A DNA stretch of 18,738 nt from WTJX01 sp045106295 (lineage in GTDB: Bacteria; Bacteroidota; Bacteroidia; Cytophagales; JAAEPT01): assembly GCA_045106295.1 (NCBI GenBank), contig JBGCEI010000209.1:1-18738 (forward strand), given 5' to 3'. The translations under genes and the position numbers were made by a program. Positions 1 to 7,712 of the stretch are shown in pieces. Each line of letters opens with the position of its first letter. Position 1 is the stretch's first letter. The notes under the pieces were generated by a model, which did not search any database, had not been told where the DNA came from, and was given only the letters and a program-made list of their open reading frames with translations.

Positions 1-192
1 GTAATTGGTCCGTATGTTTCTATTGGCGATAACTCTAGCGTTAAAAACTCGTTGATTTCTGAATCTATTATTCAAAAAGACACGACTATTAACCATGTAC
101 ACCTTAAAAATTCCATGATAGGTAATCACGTAAGTTTAGAAGGAACACCTCGAGACATGAGTTTAGGTGACTTCAATACTGTAAAATCATAA
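1..192 (+). CDS. C-terminal end of a sugar-phosphate nucleotidyltransferase (partial)
   Basis: The window opens inside this gene; only the last 63 codons are present, in frame 1, ending at TAA 190-192. The residues form hexapeptide-like turns (VIGPYVSIGDNSSVKNS, then IIQKDTTINHVHLKNSMIGNHV), typical of the left-handed beta-helix tail of glucose-1-phosphate thymidylyltransferase-like enzymes, which join a sugar phosphate to a nucleotide for envelope polysaccharide synthesis. The catalytic N-terminal domain lies outside the window, so the exact substrate cannot be read. The next gene starts five bases after the stop, so it is probably the first visible member of an operon. In Flavobacteriia a gene of this kind is commonly followed by the same TPR, DUF4292 and EnvC-like genes. 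Confidence 0.8.
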   Translation, partial: VIGPYVSIGDNSSVKNSLISESIIQKDTTINHVHLKNSMIGNHVSLEGTPRDMSLGDFNTVKS

Positions 193-197
193 CTACA

Positions 198-1985
198 ATG
201 ACCAACTATTTACTAATCCTTTTATCTGTTCTTCTATTTATGCAGTCGCCTTTATCGGCGGAGACCGCAAAAAAGAAAAAAAAGAAACCAACAAAAGCAA
301 AGAGCATAGCTATCCCTACTAGTAAAAAGGTGGCAGGAGAATATGCCTTTGTGAAAGGGATGGGTCATCTGATGCTCGATGAGTACGACAAGGCAATTGA
401 GAAATTTAAGTTGGCACAAAGTGTAGATCCTGCTAATGCAGGAATCTATTTTAAATTAGGAGATGCGTATTTTAAAAAGGGAGTAAAGGGTGAGGCCATC
501 ACTAATTTGAAGAAAGCAGTAGATTTAGATGGATCCAATAAAGCCTATTATTTCTTGTTATCAGAAGTGTACAAAAGCGAATTGCGCTTTGAAGACGCTG
601 CCGTTACTTACGAACAGATGTTGAAGAATACGGATGATACCAAAGAGTTTCACTGGGATCTAGCAAAACTATATTTTTATTTAGGGATAAAAGATAAAGA
701 CGAAAAAGGAAAAATGAAGATTAATCCTCATTTTTTAGAGAAGGCGCTAGATAATTACGATGAAGCAGAAAAGGAAGTAGGAATCAATAAAGAAATTATT
801 GGGGACAAACAGAAAATCTACCTTCAATTAAATAAACCAGAGAAAGCAATTGCTGAAGGTGAAAAATTAGCCAAAGAAAATCCAGAAGATGTCGTTTATA
901 GAATACGTTTGGCAGAATTAAAATATGGAAACGGGAAGAAAGAAGAAGCAATAACGGATTTAGAAAATGTCGTAAAAGAACAGTCCGCTAATGCAGGGCA
1001 TGCACGTTTGTATTTATTTGAATACTATTTACAAGACAAGAAACAAGAACAAGCATTTGAACACATAGACGGCGCCTTTACAGACAAGGCATTGCCGTCA
1101 GCCATAAAGGTAAAGGTATTAGAGCAATACTTCTACCCTAAGTTCCAAGAAGAAGCATACAAGCAAAAAGCACAATTTTTAGCAGAAAAACTGGTAGAGA
1201 CACATGGTGAAGAGGCTATGGCGCAAGCGGTAAAAGGGGATATTTTTTCATTGAATGGAGAAGTAGAAAAGGCTAGAAACCAATACCTAAAAGCGATTGA
1301 AATAGACCCATCTAAATATGCGGTATGGGAACAATTGGTCCGTTTAGATATGGATTTGCAAGAAACAGATAGCACCATTGCACATGCTACCAAGGCATTA
1401 GAACTATTTCCTAATCAGCCGATTTTTTGGTTGTACAAAGGAATTGCTTATACCACCCAGCAAAAACATGAAGAGGCAGTAGGAGCATTGGAGCAAGGCA
1501 GAAAAATGACCTTGGGCAACAAAGACTTACAGGCTTACTTTAATGCTCAATTAGGTGATGCTTACAATAGTTTGGAGAAATACAGCAAGGCAGACGATTC
1601 TTACGATAAAGCATTAGAAGTAAATCCAGATAATGTGCATGTCTTGAATAATTACAGTTATTACCTATCCATCAGAGGAGAGAAACTGAACAAGGCACTG
1701 ATTATGTCCGAGAGAGTACATGCGTTAGAACCTGGCGAGCCTACTTATTTAGATACCTATGGATGGGTACTCTATGTCATGAAAAAGTACACAGAGGCAG
1801 AAATCTATTTAAGAAAAGCAGTAGTAGATTCAGAAAATGGAACAGTGTTAGAGCATTATGGAGATGTGCTTTATCAATTAGGGAAAACGGATCAGGCAGT
1901 AATCTATTGGAAAAAGGCAGAAAAATTTGACGGAGTATCTGACTTTTTAGCTAACAAAATTAAAGATAAGAAGCTTTATGAATAG
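198..1985 (+). CDS. Exported tetratricopeptide repeat protein
   Basis: 595 residues. An N-terminal hydrophobic segment (about residues 4-20, ending SPLSA-ET) looks like a cleavable signal peptide. It is followed by a very lysine-rich stretch at 24-36, then tandem TPR helices from about residue 47 to the C terminus. Repeat signatures include YDKAIEKFKLAQSVDPANA, KARNQYLKAIEIDPS, KADDSYDKALEVNPDNVHV and YTEAEIYLRKAVV; I count roughly ten repeats, some imperfect. TPR arrays are protein-binding scaffolds and no catalytic motif is visible. The start is five bases after the previous stop, and the end overlaps the DUF4292 start by 8 bases, so the genes are translationally linked. An inferred role is a periplasmic scaffold for envelope assembly with its lipoprotein and EnvC-like neighbours. 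Confidence 0.85.
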   Translation: MTNYLLILLSVLLFMQSPLSAETAKKKKKKPTKAKSIAIPTSKKVAGEYAFVKGMGHLMLDEYDKAIEKFKLAQSVDPANAGIYFKLGDAYFKKGVKGEAITNLKKAVDLDGSNKAYYFLLSEVYKSELRFEDAAVTYEQMLKNTDDTKEFHWDLAKLYFYLGIKDKDEKGKMKINPHFLEKALDNYDEAEKEVGINKEIIGDKQKIYLQLNKPEKAIAEGEKLAKENPEDVVYRIRLAELKYGNGKKEEAITDLENVVKEQSANAGHARLYLFEYYLQDKKQEQAFEHIDGAFTDKALPSAIKVKVLEQYFYPKFQEEAYKQKAQFLAEKLVETHGEEAMAQAVKGDIFSLNGEVEKARNQYLKAIEIDPSKYAVWEQLVRLDMDLQETDSTIAHATKALELFPNQPIFWLYKGIAYTTQQKHEEAVGALEQGRKMTLGNKDLQAYFNAQLGDAYNSLEKYSKADDSYDKALEVNPDNVHVLNNYSYYLSIRGEKLNKALIMSERVHALEPGEPTYLDTYGWVLYVMKKYTEAEIYLRKAVVDSENGTVLEHYGDVLYQLGKTDQAVIYWKKAEKFDGVSDFLANKIKDKKLYE

Positions 1986-2730
1986 GTTAATTGCTGTCCT
2001 AGTACTAAGTAGTGTTTTAGTTTCCTGTACAAAGAGAAAGTTGCCTACTTACCAAGGAAAACTTATTCCTCATGAAATAGATTTTACAGAAGCAGCCATT
2101 TCTTCTAAACTTACGTTTGTCCCTAGCAAAGGGAAAAAAGTGAGCGTGAAATCATCTTTACGAATGAAGAAAGGTCATAAAATTTGGTGTTCAGCCTCTA
2201 TGCTAGGTTTTGAAGGAGCTAGAGTACTGATTACAGCAGACTCTGCAAAAGTATTGCAAAAATTCCCAGATAAGAAATATTACCCCTACTCTGTTGCTGA
2301 TTTTAGCGAACGTTTTGGTTTAGCTATTAGCCCCTTTGCTATGCAAGACTTATTGCTTGGAAATAAGTTAGTCAAACAAGAGGCAGCACAAAAAGAGAAA
2401 TTAAAAAAAGGAAAAAGCGCATGGCTATTGGAACAAAAGGTAGAAGACGTGATTACCCTAAATACCACTATCTCTAAAGAGCTAGGAAAGATCACAGAAC
2501 TAGTCATAACAAGCGATACTTCTAACCAAAAGTTAGTCGTTACATACGATAACTTTAAGGCAGTAAATGAGCAAGTAATCCCTATGAAACTGACGCTCCT
2601 TTTATGGAAGAACGAAAATAAACCAGAAGAAGTCATATCGCTTTCTTTTGACCATACAAAAGTAAATCTGAAAGCTAACGATCAGTCCTATCCTTTTAAA
2701 GTAAGCAGTAGATATCAAACGATACACTAA
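1978..2730 (+). CDS. DUF4292 family lipoprotein
   Basis: 250 residues. A short signal peptide ends in a lipobox-like VLVSC with Cys17 as the lipidated residue, so this should be a lipoprotein. The body (LTFVPSKGKKVSVKSSLRMKKGHKIW, then SMLGFEGARVLITADSAKVL) resembles the DUF4292 family, whose LolA/LolB-like fold is suggested by the alternating beta pattern and the conserved stretch describing structural response to a matrix of hydrophobic residues. The ATG lies inside the end of the TPR gene (8-base overlap), and the stop lies 25 bases before the GTG of the EnvC-like gene. The family is largely restricted to Bacteroidota and its function is not established; a part in lipoprotein or envelope trafficking is inference from fold and position. 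Confidence 0.8.
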   Translation: MNRLIAVLVLSSVLVSCTKRKLPTYQGKLIPHEIDFTEAAISSKLTFVPSKGKKVSVKSSLRMKKGHKIWCSASMLGFEGARVLITADSAKVLQKFPDKKYYPYSVADFSERFGLAISPFAMQDLLLGNKLVKQEAAQKEKLKKGKSAWLLEQKVEDVITLNTTISKELGKITELVITSDTSNQKLVVTYDNFKAVNEQVIPMKLTLLLWKNENKPEEVISLSFDHTKVNLKANDQSYPFKVSSRYQTIH

Positions 2731-2755
2731 ACATATTGCCCTAGCCATACTATGC

Positions 2756-3898
2756 GTGGCAAGCCTAAGCTATGTCGTTTCTCAAACCATTTCTTCTTTA
2801 GAAGGTAAGAAAAACAAGCTTCAGAAAGAGTTAGTAGAACTCGACAAAATGATCAAACAAGCTGAAGGGAACAAGAATGCCTCTTTAGTAAAATTAAACG
2901 CCTTACGGCAAAAAATCACTGTACGGAACTCATACATCAATTCCCTTCGAAAAGAGATAGGTTTATTAGTTCGAGATATTGACGATGATAGTGATATCAT
3001 TTTTGCCTTGGAAAGCGACATGAATCATCTGAAGAAAGAGTATGCCCAGATGATATACGTCTCCTCTAAAGTAAATAATAGCTTCAATAAACTCACCTTT
3101 GTTTTTTCTGCAAAAACTTTCAATCAGCTGACTATGCGGATGAAATATTTAACCATGTTTTCCAGGGCCAGAAGAATACAGGTAGAGAAAATAAAATCCC
3201 TTAAAAAACATTTAGAACGTCAAAAAGAGAAACTACAATCTAAACTAGGGGAGAAAAAAGAATTGTTAGCCAGCCTAAGGCAAGAGAAAGGAAAGCTAAA
3301 CAGTAACAAAAAAGAAGAAGAGAGTGAATTGAAAAAAGAGGCTAAAAAAGTAGCCGAGTATACAGATAGTAAAAAGAAGAAAGACAGAGAGTTAAAATCA
3401 TTGAATAGATTGATTTTAGACCTCATTAAAAAACAGCAAAAAAAGTTAGCCAAGAGTCAGTACGGCTATAAAAAAGAAATTGCTATTGTCTCTAAAAACT
3501 TTGAAGCAAATAAAGGAAGACTAAACTGGCCATTGTCCAACTGTTTTGTATCCCGTAAGTTTGGCAAACAACCCCACCCTGTCTTGAAAGGTGTTTATGT
3601 CAATAATTTAGGAATCGGCTTACAGACGACTAAAGGAGCATCTGTTCGCTCTATCTTTGCTGGTAAAGTATCTATTGGAAACATTCCAGGAATGGGTAAA
3701 GTAGTGATGATACAACATGGTACCTACTACACCGTGTATGCGAATATGAATACGGTACTCGTAAAATCTGGTGATGAAGTAAAAGCTAAACAAACTATAG
3801 GAACCGTAGTTACTCGTGACGGAGAAACAGAGCTCGAATTCCAAATATGGAAATCTATCGAAAAATTAAACCCACAAAGCTGGTTAGCTAAGCTATAA
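2756..3898 (+). CDS. EnvC-like murein hydrolase activator (coiled coil plus degenerate LytM domain)
   Basis: 380 residues from GTG 2756. Residues 12-250 are a long charged coiled coil; residues 255-375 are a LytM/peptidase M23 fold (WPLSNCFVSRKFG, HPVLKG, then HGTYYTVYAN). The zinc ligands of active M23 enzymes are lost: the HxGxD position reads NLGIG (284-288), and the HLHFE motif reads ELEFQ (359-363). This matches EnvC-type proteins, which activate cell-wall amidases at division rather than cut peptidoglycan. The GTG start leaves only a stub of signal peptide. Upstream in the same frame, codons from 2714 read IKRYTKHIALAILCVASLS, an excellent signal peptide, but no ATG, GTG or TTG exists between the in-frame stop at 2702 and 2756. 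Translation may therefore begin at a rare codon (ATC 2714 or ATT 2735). Confidence 0.85.
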   Translation: MASLSYVVSQTISSLEGKKNKLQKELVELDKMIKQAEGNKNASLVKLNALRQKITVRNSYINSLRKEIGLLVRDIDDDSDIIFALESDMNHLKKEYAQMIYVSSKVNNSFNKLTFVFSAKTFNQLTMRMKYLTMFSRARRIQVEKIKSLKKHLERQKEKLQSKLGEKKELLASLRQEKGKLNSNKKEEESELKKEAKKVAEYTDSKKKKDRELKSLNRLILDLIKKQQKKLAKSQYGYKKEIAIVSKNFEANKGRLNWPLSNCFVSRKFGKQPHPVLKGVYVNNLGIGLQTTKGASVRSIFAGKVSIGNIPGMGKVVMIQHGTYYTVYANMNTVLVKSGDEVKAKQTIGTVVTRDGETELEFQIWKSIEKLNPQSWLAKL

Positions 3899-4049
3899 AC
3901 TCTTGGGATACGGAATATAAGCCCACCGTTTTTTTCTTTCCTTTTAAATCTAATTGACCCAACTCTTCATACAAAAAAGAAGACTCAGTCAAAGACTCTT
4001 TTAGTAATTCCGAAACCAATAACTCTTTCTTAAACTCATTGCATAAAAT
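3888..4049 (-). pseudogene. Decayed C-terminal remnant of a class III adenylate/guanylate cyclase
   Basis: On the minus strand an open stretch runs from just after a TAG (4052-4050) to a TAG at 3890-3888. It includes CNEFKKELLVSELLKESL followed by FLYEELGQLDLKGKKKTVGLYSV. The ELG-x-LxLKGK-x-x-x-VxLYSV pattern is the characteristic end of class III nucleotidyl cyclase domains. Nothing upstream (4053-4170) reads as the rest of a cyclase in any minus frame, and there is no start codon in a sensible place, so only the last 54 or so codons survive. The remnant overlaps the 3' end of the EnvC-like gene by 11 bases, so the parent gene was probably convergent with that operon before a deletion. Recognition is by eye from a short peptide. 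Confidence 0.55.
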
Positions 4050-4170
4050 CTACTAACAAAAAAACAGACTATGGGGTTATATTTAATCCCTTTTATGCGG
4101 GAGGGAATTTATATTCTATTCGACACTCTTTCTATTTGGATTTAGTTTAAATAAAAAGTATTTTTAAGAT

Positions 4171-4485
4171 ATGGAATCTACCATACATAACAACTGCTTT
4201 GGTTCTCTTGTCCAAAATGATAAAATGGGTAAGTACATTCTAACTTGCCAAGGCAATCATTTCTCTTTTACCCCAAAAGAATTTAGGTCTTTCTCCAAAA
4301 AAATAGCATCTATTAATCTGGAAAAACTATTATTAGATTCAAATGAAGAACATGAAATCATCTGTCTACCAGAATATGATTTCGTACTCGTTCTTACCAT
4401 TATCGAGTTGATTAAACTAAAAGACTTAGTGCATACCTCTAAGCTTATGCTTGAGCTAAATAGTCTGTTAGTTGAAACCATATAG
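4171..4485 (+). CDS. Small DUF6686-like protein
   Basis: 104 residues, no signal peptide or membrane segment. The layout is a cysteine-bearing N-terminal strand region (YILTCQGNHFSFTPKEFRSF) followed by a C-terminal helix ending LVHTSKLMLELNSLL. From memory this resembles the DUF6686 family of Bacteroidota, which has a similar helix with an LELNS motif; I cannot confirm it without a profile search. It sits 89 bases upstream of the ferritin gene on the same strand, and an iron-related or shared-regulation role is only inference from that. The upstream gap holds the cyclase remnant and no convincing promoter match. No catalytic motif can be named. Confidence 0.65.
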   Translation: MESTIHNNCFGSLVQNDKMGKYILTCQGNHFSFTPKEFRSFSKKIASINLEKLLLDSNEEHEIICLPEYDFVLVLTIIELIKLKDLVHTSKLMLELNSLLVETI

Positions 4486-4574
4486 GCTCCTTTATAAGGA
4501 ATCATTCTAAATTTTACGCTTAGTGAACTCTATTGGCTTGAATCCGTTATTATTGTACGTCTAAACACAGTGTC

Positions 4575-5126
4575 ATGAAAGATCTTATGAGAAAAAATAT
4601 TGCCATCTCTTCAGAGATAGAAGAACTACTAAATAAACAAGTTGTATTAGAAGCTTCTGCAAGTACTAATTACTTAGCTATGGCATCATGGTGCGATGGT
4701 AAAGGTTATTCAAATGCGGCTACTTATTTCTATGAACAATCTGATGAGGAACGTTCACATATGCTTAAAGTATTTCATTACATCAACGATGTAGGTGGAG
4801 AAGCCGCTGCTGCTAAAGTAACAGACATACAAGCTGACTTTGTATCATTAAGAGATGTTTTTGAAACAGCACTAGAAAACGAAATTCTAGTCTCTAAAGC
4901 AATCAATAAAATTGTAGAAGTAACAAAAAAAGACAAAGATTACAGTACGGAGCAGTTCATGCAATGGTTTGTAGCAGAACAAAGAGAGGAAGAAATGATA
5001 GCAAGAAGAGCAGTCGAATTATTCGAAATGTTAGGCGATGACAAACTAGCTCTATTTATGATAGACGAGCGTATTGCTAATTTAAAGAAAAGTGTAGCGC
5101 CAGATGCTGGTGCTGAGCAAGCATAG
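4575..5126 (+). CDS. ftnA: Ferritin (bacterial FtnA-type iron storage protein)
   Basis: 183 residues forming a four-helix bundle monomer of the 24-subunit cytoplasmic iron store. Fe(II) is oxidised at the ferroxidase centre and deposited as ferric mineral. By alignment to E. coli FtnA, the ferroxidase ligands are present: Glu26 (VLEASAS), Glu59 and His62 (DEERSHM), Glu103 (ALENEIL), and Gln136/Glu139 in VAEQREEE. Length is slightly above the usual 165-175 because of a short alanine-rich tail (APDAGAEQA). An internal ATG at codon 5 could also serve as start; ATG 4575 is kept because it gives a normal N terminus. The gene follows the DUF6686-like gene and ends before a strong terminator at 5151-5187. 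Confidence 0.95.
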   Translation: MKDLMRKNIAISSEIEELLNKQVVLEASASTNYLAMASWCDGKGYSNAATYFYEQSDEERSHMLKVFHYINDVGGEAAAAKVTDIQADFVSLRDVFETALENEILVSKAINKIVEVTKKDKDYSTEQFMQWFVAEQREEEMIARRAVELFEMLGDDKLALFMIDERIANLKKSVAPDAGAEQA

Positions 5127-5150
5127 ACTTTTCACTTTTCAAAAAAAATT

Positions 5151-5187
5151 AAAGAGCCATGCAACATTTCCTGCATGGCTCTTTTTT
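5151..5187. terminator. Strong bidirectional intrinsic terminator
   Basis: A perfect 13-base-pair stem (AAAGAGCCATGCA at 5151-5163 pairing with TGCATGGCTCTTT at 5172-5184) encloses an 8-base loop. It is followed by a T run to 5187 on the plus strand and preceded by an A run (5141-5148) that gives the T run for the minus strand. It lies between convergent ferritin and TrpD2-like genes and should stop both. Confidence 0.92.
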
Positions 5188-5194
5188 ATTGGTT

Positions 5195-6460
5195 TTAATC
5201 TACTTTTAATTGATCAAACAACTCCATCAATTTTTCAATCAATCCTTTAGAAGAAGCTAATCCTAATACGGTTAAATAAACAGCTGCATTGTATACAATC
5301 TGTTTTTTAACAAATTCATTGTTTCCAGATATGGCCTGTTTTACTGCAAAAACCACATCTTCGGCACTATGCGGCGTGATATCTTTGTACTTAGGAACTG
5401 ACAATTTAAAATCTGCTGGACTAATTTCGCCTTCTATCAGTTGGTCTCCATTGTAAACTACATACTCTGATGCCTTATGTAACGGTAATTGTGCAGAACC
5501 TTCTTCTCCTTTTACAACCAATGCTTTAGCACATTTTCCTAATTCTTTTAACAGCTTTGGAACCTCTTGTTTGTAATGCTTATGCGTATACCCTGTCACC
5601 TGATAATTTCCTCCTTCGTTTCGAAGTGGCTGAAGTAGTTTTTCAAAAGTCGCAATGAATGGTCGTTTCACCATCTCTTTACGTAAGGCCTTTTTTTGAT
5701 GCAATACAGGAAAAAAGACTTTTTGATCTACATAAGCCCACTTATCTGATAGTAATTGTTCTTTGCATTTCTCCAGTGACTGCAAAGAATTCTTACCTAA
5801 TGCTTTCATTTGTCCATGAAGAGAGGTGCCTTCTTTAGGAGCTACAGCATCTACACCATGTACCAAAGTAGCCGTTCCATAAAGGGCTAATAATTGTGCC
5901 GTGAATAACGAATAGTTCTTCGTTCTCACACTCCCATCATAATTGGTACAGATATCAACCACAACTGGTAAATCTACCCTTAGGCGATCACACTGTTGCC
6001 AGAAGGCATCAAAAAAAGTTTTATTTTCCGTAAAGGTTTCTCTTTTCAGTCGTTGAGCCTCTAAAAATGCTGCTTGTAAGTAGTCTGGTGCATCACCAAA
6101 AAACGAACTCATAGCCACTTCACATTCTTGCTGAGAAAGATCTTCTTTTGCAATTGTTTGAAGAATTAAGCGAGTAAAAGAGTCTTCGGAACAGCCGTTT
6201 ACAAATACAGCTAGTTCTGATGGTAAATAATTAGTTGGATTATTCTTGACCTCGTGAATAAATGCTTCTTCAATAGCTGTAGGCTCCAGTGTCAGTAAAG
6301 CCGTAAGCATAGTCGTCTTTGTAGTTAGGCTTACGTCATTACTAAGAAACAGGTCAGCTAACAGATCTATTTCTCCCTGGATTAAGCTTTTACTTCCAGC
6401 AGGACCTATCCCTTTTTTCTTGAGGAGAGCTTCTAATTGTTCTTGTTCGGTCAATGACAT
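5195..6460 (-). CDS. TrpD2/YbiB-like protein (anthranilate phosphoribosyltransferase fold)
   Basis: 421 residues from ATG 6460 (MSLTEQEQ); an upstream in-frame ATG at 6478 would add MLLILY, which looks less natural. The N-terminal helical region (LLKKKGIGPAGSKSL) and the central DGSVRTKNYSLFTAQLLALYG, then VHGVDAVAPKEGTS, resemble the glycosyltransferase family 3 fold of TrpD. The classic TrpD substrate motifs are changed, and there is no trp gene nearby, so I favour the TrpD2/YbiB subgroup. E. coli YbiB is reported to bind nucleic acids rather than make tryptophan; transferring that role here is inference. It is 51 bases downstream of the DUF2652 gene on the same strand and may be cotranscribed with it. 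Confidence 0.75.
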   Translation of the reverse strand: MSLTEQEQLEALLKKKGIGPAGSKSLIQGEIDLLADLFLSNDVSLTTKTTMLTALLTLEPTAIEEAFIHEVKNNPTNYLPSELAVFVNGCSEDSFTRLILQTIAKEDLSQQECEVAMSSFFGDAPDYLQAAFLEAQRLKRETFTENKTFFDAFWQQCDRLRVDLPVVVDICTNYDGSVRTKNYSLFTAQLLALYGTATLVHGVDAVAPKEGTSLHGQMKALGKNSLQSLEKCKEQLLSDKWAYVDQKVFFPVLHQKKALRKEMVKRPFIATFEKLLQPLRNEGGNYQVTGYTHKHYKQEVPKLLKELGKCAKALVVKGEEGSAQLPLHKASEYVVYNGDQLIEGEISPADFKLSVPKYKDITPHSAEDVVFAVKQAISGNNEFVKKQIVYNAAVYLTVLGLASSKGLIEKLMELFDQLKVD

Positions 6461-6511
6461 GTATAAAATTAAAAGCATAAAAATACAGAACAGGAGTGGG
6501 AATAACTCCCT

Positions 6512-7618
6512 TTATGCCAACTGTTTTATGAGTGTTAAATTATTGTCTAGAGACTCAACCTTTTCCGCATTTTCCTCTACAAACACTTTCATTGCTTCGA
6601 GACTAGCCATCATTGTATCCCAAAACATCTTTTTCATGAATGGACGCAAAAAGAAACCTTGCCATTTATGTTTAAAAACAGGGTAGCCTTCAATGGAAAA
6701 TAAGGTTAAATTCTTATCGTCTAACGACTTAATGTTGTAACTGATTACCATTTTTTCAACTAATTTGATATCAGTAACCTCTTCTGTAATGATATAGGTA
6801 TTGTCGATTCGTTTTTCTACGGAATCAATATTCACTGCACCTCCTTTAAAGACACACCTGTGTTTTGCTCTAAGACAATCAAGCGTTACTTTGTCATGCT
6901 TTATGTCTATCAATTTAGTATTCCAGAGTTTTTTATTGTCGATGTTCGCAAACAAGCGATATACTTCTTTTGCATGTGCTTTTAAATGAAACGAGTGCTT
7001 CCATTTCTTTGCTTCTTTAGAAAAATCTATTGTAAAAAAGTTCTCTGGCTTAATTTCAGATTTTAATTTATCCAGTGGAACATACGAGTAAGGGATTTCA
7101 CCTGTGTCAAATACATCTACTCTAGATAACGCCCCTTCTACTGCGTCTGTATTCCCATTATTTGCCACTAACAAATACTCATTTATAGGTAAACTGTTTT
7201 TAAGTAAACGATGTACCTTTATAACAGATTCACCAAAAGGCTTACTAGTTTTCCCTACTTTTATAAATTCTATCTCACCATAATAGGCAATAAATTTTAA
7301 CGATAAATTTTCTGCATTCGAACATGACCCACAGTTACAGATTCTTTTGTATTTATAGTCTAATAAGTGATTATGAAAGCCAATAAACATTTTTTTTGCT
7401 TGGCGTAATAACGCGTCGAAATCAGGGAGCTTATTTCCAGTTTTGTAGAAAAATAAAGCATCTCCTTCTACCTCCGCCAATGTTAAATCTAACTCATTAC
7501 TTTGAAGTAGAATTTCCAACAATTCAGAAATGATATGTTTGCTGTGTGTTAAATCTGCATCTTTTACAAAATCAGAAAAACCACTGATGTCAGGCATAAA
7601 AAGTAAAGCTTTTTCCAT
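6512..7618 (-). CDS. DUF2652 protein: nucleotidyl-cyclase-like domain fused to an SRPBCC domain
   Basis: 368 residues. Residues 1-160 follow the class III cyclase layout: FMPDISGF with Asp10, then EVEGDALFF with Asp53, which correspond to the two metal-binding aspartates. In the later segment GESVIKVHRLLK (129-140) the position of the catalytic asparagine is Ile133, while Arg137 is retained. A cysteine cluster CNCGSC (94-99) sits between these. Residues 205-345 look like a START/SRPBCC ligand-binding fold (HLKAHAKEVYRLFANIDNKK). The DUF2652 family is mainly seen in Bacteroidota and its activity is not established. The missing asparagine argues against ordinary cAMP/cGMP synthesis; a sensor or binding role is inference. 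Divergent from the DUF6268 gene, with two inverted repeats in the shared upstream region. Confidence 0.8.
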   Translation of the reverse strand: MEKALLFMPDISGFSDFVKDADLTHSKHIISELLEILLQSNELDLTLAEVEGDALFFYKTGNKLPDFDALLRQAKKMFIGFHNHLLDYKYKRICNCGSCSNAENLSLKFIAYYGEIEFIKVGKTSKPFGESVIKVHRLLKNSLPINEYLLVANNGNTDAVEGALSRVDVFDTGEIPYSYVPLDKLKSEIKPENFFTIDFSKEAKKWKHSFHLKAHAKEVYRLFANIDNKKLWNTKLIDIKHDKVTLDCLRAKHRCVFKGGAVNIDSVEKRIDNTYIITEEVTDIKLVEKMVISYNIKSLDDKNLTLFSIEGYPVFKHKWQGFFLRPFMKKMFWDTMMASLEAMKVFVEENAEKVESLDNNLTLIKQLA

Positions 7619-7627
7619 AGTTAGCGC

Positions 7628-7649
7628 ACTAATTGGGAGTTAAATTAGT
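7628..7649. repeat. Inverted repeat in divergent promoter region (I)
   Basis: ACTAATT (7628-7634) and AATTAGT (7643-7649) form a perfect 7-base inverted repeat with an 8-base spacer. It sits just upstream of the DUF2652 start, and a TATCTTGT resembling a -7 box follows on the plus strand. Operator function is inference. Confidence 0.4.
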
Positions 7650-7660
7650 TATCTTGTTCA

Positions 7661-7676
7661 GCGTTTAACTAAACGC
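7661..7676. repeat. Inverted repeat in divergent promoter region (II)
   Basis: GCGTTTA-AC-TAAACGC is a perfect 7-base inverted repeat with a 2-base centre, at the middle of the divergent DUF2652/DUF6268 intergenic region. An 11-base copy of one half (TAAACGCACAA, 7670-7680) recurs at 7780-7790 inside the start of the DUF6268 gene. It has the compact shape of a dimeric repressor site. Confidence 0.45.
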
Positions 7677-7712
7677 ACAATTACTTAATAAAAGAATGGA
7701 ACATAAAGTTCA

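Noticed and set aside
4081..4120. TCCCT/AGGGA repeat in the gap before the DUF6686-like gene.
   Set aside because: Five base pairs only; expected by chance in this composition.
4533..4555. TTG and TATTATTG upstream of ferritin as a possible promoter.
   Set aside because: One mismatch in the -7 box and only about 12 bases between elements, too short for the Bacteroidota consensus.
6420..6686. Plus-strand ORF of 88 residues over the junction of the DUF2652 and TrpD2-like genes.
   Set aside because: Overlaps two well-supported minus-strand genes and shows no family features.
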